DNA from: Bacteroidaceae bacterium
Lineage (GTDB): Bacteria; Bacteroidota; Bacteroidia; Bacteroidales; Bacteroidaceae
Direction of reading: 5' to 3'
DNA length: 64,000 bases
Assembly: GCA_902362595.1 (NCBI GenBank)
Contig: CABIXF010000008.1
Span: forward strand, 65,230-129,229
Shown here: positions 60,317 to 64,000 of the stretch, in pieces
Position numbering within the stretch: the first letter of the stretch is position 1
Layout of the letters: every line of letters begins with the position of its first letter
Program-made: the position numbers and the translations under genes
The notes under the pieces: model-generated
Told to the model about the DNA's origin: nothing
Databases searched by the model: none
The model's input: only the letters and a program-made list of their open reading frames with translations

Positions 60317-61264
60317 CTAAAGTGGGTATTCCTCAAAAGCGAATAAAGCGGTCGATAAATAACGCTCTCCGGTATCCGGGAGTAGTACTACGATGTTTTT
60401 CCCGGCATATTCTGGTTTTGAGGCTATTTGTAAAGCGGCATAGGTCGCAGCTCCTGAAGAAATACCAGTGAGGAGTCCTTCTTTCAACGACAGTTCTCTT
60501 CCTGTCCGGATGGCATCGTTGTCGGTTACGCGGATGATTTTATCTACTACTTTCGGGTTGAAGGTTTTGGGGATAAATCCGGCACCGATTCCTTGTATCT
60601 TGTGCATTCCCGGTTTATCGCCTGAGAGTACGGCTGAGGAGTCTGGTTCTACGGCGATGATTTCAATGTGTGGATTATGCTGTTTCAGGCCTTCTCCCAC
60701 TCCGCTTATGGTTCCTCCTGTGCCCACTCCTGCGATGAATACATCTACCTTTCCGTCGGTGTCTTCCCATATTTCTTGTGCGGTAGTTGAAATGTGGGTG
60801 CGTGGATTTGCTAGATTTTCAAACTGTTGCAGAATGACAGCTCCAGGAGTATGGTCGCGCAGTTCGTTGGCTTTTTCGATGGCTCCGCGCATTCCTTTGT
60901 TTCCAGGGGTTAGTACAAGCTGGGCTCCCATGGCTTTCAGTAAGTTTTGGCGTTCGATACTCATGGTTTCGGGCATGGTGAGTATGGCTTTATAACCTTT
61001 TACTCCTGCTACCCAGGCCAGTCCGACTCCTGTATTTCCGCTGGTCGGTTCAATGATTACAGCACCTGGTTTTAGGATGCCTTGTTTCTCGGCGTCTTCG
61101 ATCATCGCCAAGGCGATACGGTCTTTTACGCTGCCGCCAGGATTAAAGTATTCCAGTTTCGCAATAAGTCGAGCCTGTGCTTGGTGTGCTTTTCCCAAGC
61201 GCTCCAGTTCCAGTAGGGGGGTGTGTCCGATAAGTTCGGTCAGTTGTTTTTTGATTCGTTCCAT
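60317..61264 (-). CDS. cysK: Cysteine synthase A
   Basis: A 315-residue PLP enzyme making cysteine from O-acetylserine and sulfide. PLP lysine in YFNPGGSVKDRIALAMI, substrate loop EPTSGNTGVGLAWVAG, phosphate-binding GVGTGGTISGVGEG, and C-terminal GLLTGISSGAATYAALQ. Monocistronic; a -7 box on the minus strand (61280-61288, TATCTTTGC) is 15 bases upstream of the start. Confidence 0.96.
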   Translation of the reverse strand: MERIKKQLTELIGHTPLLELERLGKAHQAQARLIAKLEYFNPGGSVKDRIALAMIEDAEKQGILKPGAVIIEPTSGNTGVGLAWVAGVKGYKAILTMPETMSIERQNLLKAMGAQLVLTPGNKGMRGAIEKANELRDHTPGAVILQQFENLANPRTHISTTAQEIWEDTDGKVDVFIAGVGTGGTISGVGEGLKQHNPHIEIIAVEPDSSAVLSGDKPGMHKIQGIGAGFIPKTFNPKVVDKIIRVTDNDAIRTGRELSLKEGLLTGISSGAATYAALQIASKPEYAGKNIVVLLPDTGERYLSTALFAFEEYPL

Positions 61265-61279
61265 AATATTTGTTTTTGG

Positions 61280-61288
61280 GCAAAGATA
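61280..61288 (-). promoter_or_regulatory. Probable -7 box of cysK
   Basis: Minus strand reads TATCTTTGC, matching TAnnTTTG; an ATTG is 20 bases upstream. Confidence 0.55.
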
Positions 61289-61338
61289 GGAGGAAAGGGG
61301 AGGCTGGGCAATACCCTTTTTAGGGTATATTGGGATAT

Positions 61339-61366
61339 AAAAAAAGAGAAACCAAAAGGTTTCTCT
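61339..61366 (-). terminator. Terminator after the initiator tRNA pair
   Basis: On the minus strand AGAGAAACC pairs perfectly with GGTTTCTCT around TTTT and is followed by seven T; it ends before cysK. Confidence 0.85.
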
Positions 61367-61372
61367 CTCTAG

Positions 61373-61445
<73 letters not shown>

Positions 61446-61460
61446 ATGTTTCGGTTGTAG

Positions 61461-61533
<73 letters not shown>

Positions 61534-61555
61534 ATGTTTTTTTCTTAATTGCGGT

Positions 61556-61588
61556 GCAAAGGTACGGACTTACTTTTATAAAAACAAA
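61556..61588 (-). promoter_or_regulatory. Promoter of the initiator tRNA pair
   Basis: On the minus strand TTTG (61588-61585), 20-base spacer, TACCTTTGC (61564-61556), 22 bases before the first tRNA. Confidence 0.75.
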
Positions 61589-61708
61589 TTTTTATGAGAG
61601 AAATATAGAAAACTTTATTTTTATTTAGAATAATAAATAGAATCAGGGGCTAGAAGGAAGCTGAAAAATGCGGGATGGGGGCTTTTCGGACGAATTTGAG
61701 ACCGTATA

Positions 61709-61741
61709 TTTGTGTAGTATCAAGAAAAACAGTACTTTTGC
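61709..61741 (+). promoter_or_regulatory. Probable promoter of tetR-fabG
   Basis: TTTG at 61709-61712, 20-base spacer, TACTTTTGC at 61733-61741, 32 bases before the ATG. TATATTTGT at 61705-61713 also matches a -7 box and may be a second promoter. Confidence 0.6.
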
Positions 61742-61773
61742 TCAGTTTTTTATCAGTTGTGCAATAAGGAAAG

Positions 61774-62382
61774 ATGACAGTATTAAAGACGAGAGCTAAA
61801 CTAGTAGACGTAGCCCGACAACTTTTCGCGAAGAAGGGAGTGGAAGATACGACGATGAACGATATTGCCCAAGCTTCAAAGAAAGGACGACGTACACTCT
61901 ATACTTATTTTAAAAGTAAAGAGCAAATCTACATGGCAGTAGTGGAGTCTGAACTGGAAATGCTTTCCGACCAGCTGGAGAAGGCTGCAGGCAAGTCCAT
62001 GTCTCCCGATAAGAAAATTCTGGAACTGATCATGACGCACTTGGATGCCATTAAGATGGTGGTATATCGGAATGGAACGTTGCGGGCCGACTTTTTTCGG
62101 GATATCTGGAGAGTGGAAGCCATGCGGAAAGATTTTGACCGAAAAGAAATAGCATTGTTCCGTCGCATTTTGTGGGAAGGAAAAGAGAAAGGTCTTTTCG
62201 ACATAGACAATGTGGAAATCACAGCTGATATTTTGCATTATTGTATAAAAGGTATTGAAGTACCCTATATACGTGGCCAGATTGGTGAAGACTTAGATGA
62301 TGAAACTGGCTGGCGTTATGTGGCAAAGATTGTTTTTGGTGCATTGGGGTGCAAGGGAAAAGAAAATAATCATATCGTTTAA
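61774..62382 (+). CDS. TetR-family transcriptional regulator
   Basis: A 202-residue repressor with the TetR N-terminal helix-turn-helix (LVDVARQLFAKKGVEDTTMNDIAQASKKGRRTLYTYFKSKEQIY) and a helical ligand-binding domain. It is followed 16 bases later by fabG, so it may regulate fatty-acid synthesis or its own operon. Ligand unknown. Confidence 0.93.
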   Translation: MTVLKTRAKLVDVARQLFAKKGVEDTTMNDIAQASKKGRRTLYTYFKSKEQIYMAVVESELEMLSDQLEKAAGKSMSPDKKILELIMTHLDAIKMVVYRNGTLRADFFRDIWRVEAMRKDFDRKEIALFRRILWEGKEKGLFDIDNVEITADILHYCIKGIEVPYIRGQIGEDLDDETGWRYVAKIVFGALGCKGKENNHIV

Positions 62383-62398
62383 TTAAAAAATAAAGAAA

Positions 62399-63145
62399 AT
62401 GGGATTATTAACTGGAAAGACAGCCATTATTACGGGTGCTGCACGTGGTATTGGTAAAGCGATTGCATTGAAGTTTGCTGCTGAAGGAGCAAACATTGCC
62501 TTCACAGACTTGGTTATCGATGAAAACGGTCAGAATACAGAAAAGGAAATCGCCGCTTATGGTGTGAAAGTGAAGGGATACGCTTCTAATGCAGCAAGTT
62601 TTGAAGATACTGCAAAGGTGGTAGAACAAATTCACAATGACTTTGGCTCTATTGATATTTTGGTGAACAATGCCGGTATTACAAAAGACGGTCTGATGAT
62701 GCGTATGAGCGAAGGACAGTGGGATGCCGTAATCACGGTCAACCTGAAGTCTGCCTTTAACTTCATCCATGCCTGCACACCGATTATGATGCGTCAGAAA
62801 CATGGAAACATCATCAATATGGCTTCTGTAGTTGGTGTTCACGGTAATGCCGGACAGTGCAACTATTCTGCTTCCAAGGCTGGTTTGATCGGTTTGGCTA
62901 AGTCTATTGCACAAGAGTTGGGATCACGTGGTATTCGTGCCAATGCCATTGCTCCGGGCTTTATCATTACTGATATGACTGCTAAACTGTCCGACGAAGT
63001 GAAAGCTGAATGGAACAAGCGCATTCCTTTGCGTCGTGGCGGTACGCCGGAAGACGTGGCAAACATCGCTTTGTTCCTGGCTTCTGATATGTCTTCATAC
63101 GTATCAGGACAGGTTATCCAGGTTGATGGTGGTATGAACATGTAA
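62399..63145 (+). CDS. fabG: 3-oxoacyl-[acyl-carrier-protein] reductase
   Basis: A 248-residue short-chain dehydrogenase. Nucleotide loop TGAARGIGKAIALKF, NNAG motif (VNNAGITKDGLMMRM, highly typical of FabG), catalytic Ser in MASVVGVHGNAGQ and YSASKAGLIGLAKS with the Tyr-Lys pair, C-terminal SSYVSGQVIQVDGGMNM. It reduces 3-oxoacyl-ACP with NADPH in fatty-acid elongation. Probably co-transcribed with tetR. Confidence 0.95.
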   Translation: MGLLTGKTAIITGAARGIGKAIALKFAAEGANIAFTDLVIDENGQNTEKEIAAYGVKVKGYASNAASFEDTAKVVEQIHNDFGSIDILVNNAGITKDGLMMRMSEGQWDAVITVNLKSAFNFIHACTPIMMRQKHGNIINMASVVGVHGNAGQCNYSASKAGLIGLAKSIAQELGSRGIRANAIAPGFIITDMTAKLSDEVKAEWNKRIPLRRGGTPEDVANIALFLASDMSSYVSGQVIQVDGGMNM

Positions 63146-63168
63146 TAGAGAAACAGCAATATTCAGAG

Positions 63169-63227
63169 AATGAAGAATAGGGAATAGAGGAAAGTTTCTT
63201 TCTTTATTCTCTGTTCTTCATTTTTTT
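63169..63227 (+). terminator. Terminator after fabG, directly upstream of the RluA-family gene
   Basis: Imperfect long inverted repeat, arms about 63169-63194 and 63198-63222 with several wobble pairs and a few mismatches, then a T-run. It ends 4 bases before the next ATG. Confidence 0.75.
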
Positions 63228-63231
63228 ATTT

Positions 63232-63903
63232 ATGACAGTAGTTTACGAAGATAATCACATTATAGTGGTCAATAAGACTGCTTCAGAGATTGTGCAGGGC
63301 GACAAGACGGGCGATGTGCCTTTGTCGGAAACCGTAAAGCAGTATTTGAAAGAAAAATATGCCAAACCTGGAAACGTGTTTCTGGGCGTGACGCATCGTC
63401 TGGACCGTCCGGTAAGCGGATTGGTGGTGTTTGCCAAAACGAGTAAGGCGTTGAGTCGTTTGAACGAGATGTTTCGTAATGGAGAAGTAAAAAAGACTTA
63501 CTGGGCCATTGTGAAGCAACCGCCGAAGGAAACCGAAGGTGAATTGGTACACTATTTGGTGAGGAACGAGAAACAGAACAAGTCTTACGCTTACGACAGA
63601 GAAGTCAAGAACTCCAAGAAAGCTGTATTGCATTACCGGTTGATTGGGCGTTCCGAAAATTACTATCTGCTGGAAGTCGATTTGAAGACAGGGCGTCATC
63701 ATCAGATACGTTGTCAGCTGGCCAAGATGGGATGTCCCATCAAGGGAGATTTAAAATATGGATTTCCCCGCTCCAATCCCGACGGCAGCATTTGCCTGCA
63801 TGCCCGTCGTGTACGTTTCGTGCATCCGGTATCCAAGGAAGCAATCGATCTTGTTGCTCCTCTTCCTTCCGGAAATTTGTGGAATGGTTTCGGGTATGTA
63901 TAG
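63232..63903 (+). CDS. RluA-family pseudouridine synthase
   Basis: A 223-residue enzyme that isomerises uridine in rRNA or tRNA. Catalytic Asp in VTHRLDRPVSGLVVFAKT; also YWAIVKQPP, LLEVDLKTGRHHQIRCQLAKMGCPIKGDLKYG and the C-terminal ICLHARRVRFVHPVSKE. No S4 domain, like RluC/TruC-type short members; the target base is unknown. The gene starts just after the fabG terminator. Confidence 0.93.
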   Translation: MTVVYEDNHIIVVNKTASEIVQGDKTGDVPLSETVKQYLKEKYAKPGNVFLGVTHRLDRPVSGLVVFAKTSKALSRLNEMFRNGEVKKTYWAIVKQPPKETEGELVHYLVRNEKQNKSYAYDREVKNSKKAVLHYRLIGRSENYYLLEVDLKTGRHHQIRCQLAKMGCPIKGDLKYGFPRSNPDGSICLHARRVRFVHPVSKEAIDLVAPLPSGNLWNGFGYV

Positions 63904-63930
63904 GGACATTCAGTAAATAATATAAAATTA

Positions 63931-63976
63931 GCCAACTAATTCATACACAAAGTGTTGCGAATTAGCTGGCTTTTTT
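63931..63976 (+). terminator. Terminator after the RluA-family gene
   Basis: Arms 63931-63942 and 63959-63970 pair over 12 bases with one mismatch, followed by TTTTTT. Confidence 0.85.
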
Positions 63977-64000
63977 GTATCTTTAGGTATTCCCCCGAAA

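Overview
The window looks like chromosome of a gut Bacteroides/Phocaeicola-type bacterium (Bacteroidales). The reasons are a SusC/SusD pair followed by lipoproteins with DUF1735 domains, a hybrid two-component system (sensor, kinase, receiver and AraC domains in one protein), serine-type sulfatases, Tat genes without tatB, and many promoters with the Bacteroides -7 box TAnnTTTG. No phage, integrase, transposase or CRISPR array is visible. Assignment to species is not possible from the sequence alone.

Layout. 1-14.4 kb: an N-glycan utilisation locus (GH92 mannosidase end, SusC, SusD, a pseudo-GH18 binding protein, a DUF1735-LamG lipoprotein, a GH18 endo-beta-N-acetylglucosaminidase, a DUF1735-discoidin lipoprotein, GH97). 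The gene order recalls the high-mannose N-glycan locus of B. thetaiotaomicron (BT3983-BT3994). 14.4-19 kb: tatC/tatA, a small secreted carbohydrate-binding-like protein and a GH2 glycosidase. 19.3-24.6 kb: a patch of damaged genes (frameshifted and truncated AAA-ATPase/nuclease-family gene, TonB receptor with an in-frame amber codon, an unidentified short ORF) and a LuxR regulator. 24.8-29.3 kb: dnaE, trxA and a small acidic protein. 29.3-33.8 kb: a repeat lipoprotein, a TPR histidine kinase and a divergent LytTR response regulator. 33.8-45.4 kb: a chondroitin/hyaluronan-type locus (sulfatase, GH88, PL8, divergent hybrid two-component system, second sulfatase) without its own SusC/SusD. 45.5-64 kb: mostly housekeeping genes (SUI1, rex, FAH, ispF, GT2, radC, DUF59, lpxH, kdgK, ackA, pta, lrgAB, DUF2156, GNAT, cdaA, folP, two tRNA-Val, LuxR regulator, cysK, two initiator tRNAs, tetR, fabG, rluA).

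How it works together. In the first locus surface lipoproteins would capture glycoprotein glycans, GH18 would cut the chitobiose core, SusC/D would import the glycan, and GH92 and GH97 would trim mannose and probably capping alpha-glucose. In the second, PL8 makes unsaturated disaccharides, the sulfatases desulfate them, GH88 splits them, and the uronate could enter the 2-keto-3-deoxygluconate route, for which a kinase (kdgK) lies 5 kb downstream. ackA-pta and the NADH sensor Rex fit a fermentative anaerobe.

Most unusual signals: two intergenic arrays of exactly four palindromic units, one with a 21-bp period (15578-15661) and one with a 22-bp period (45389-45471), unrelated in sequence but identical in architecture; several strong terminator hairpins that end only a few bases before the next start codon; and an otherwise intact TonB receptor split by one in-frame TAG.
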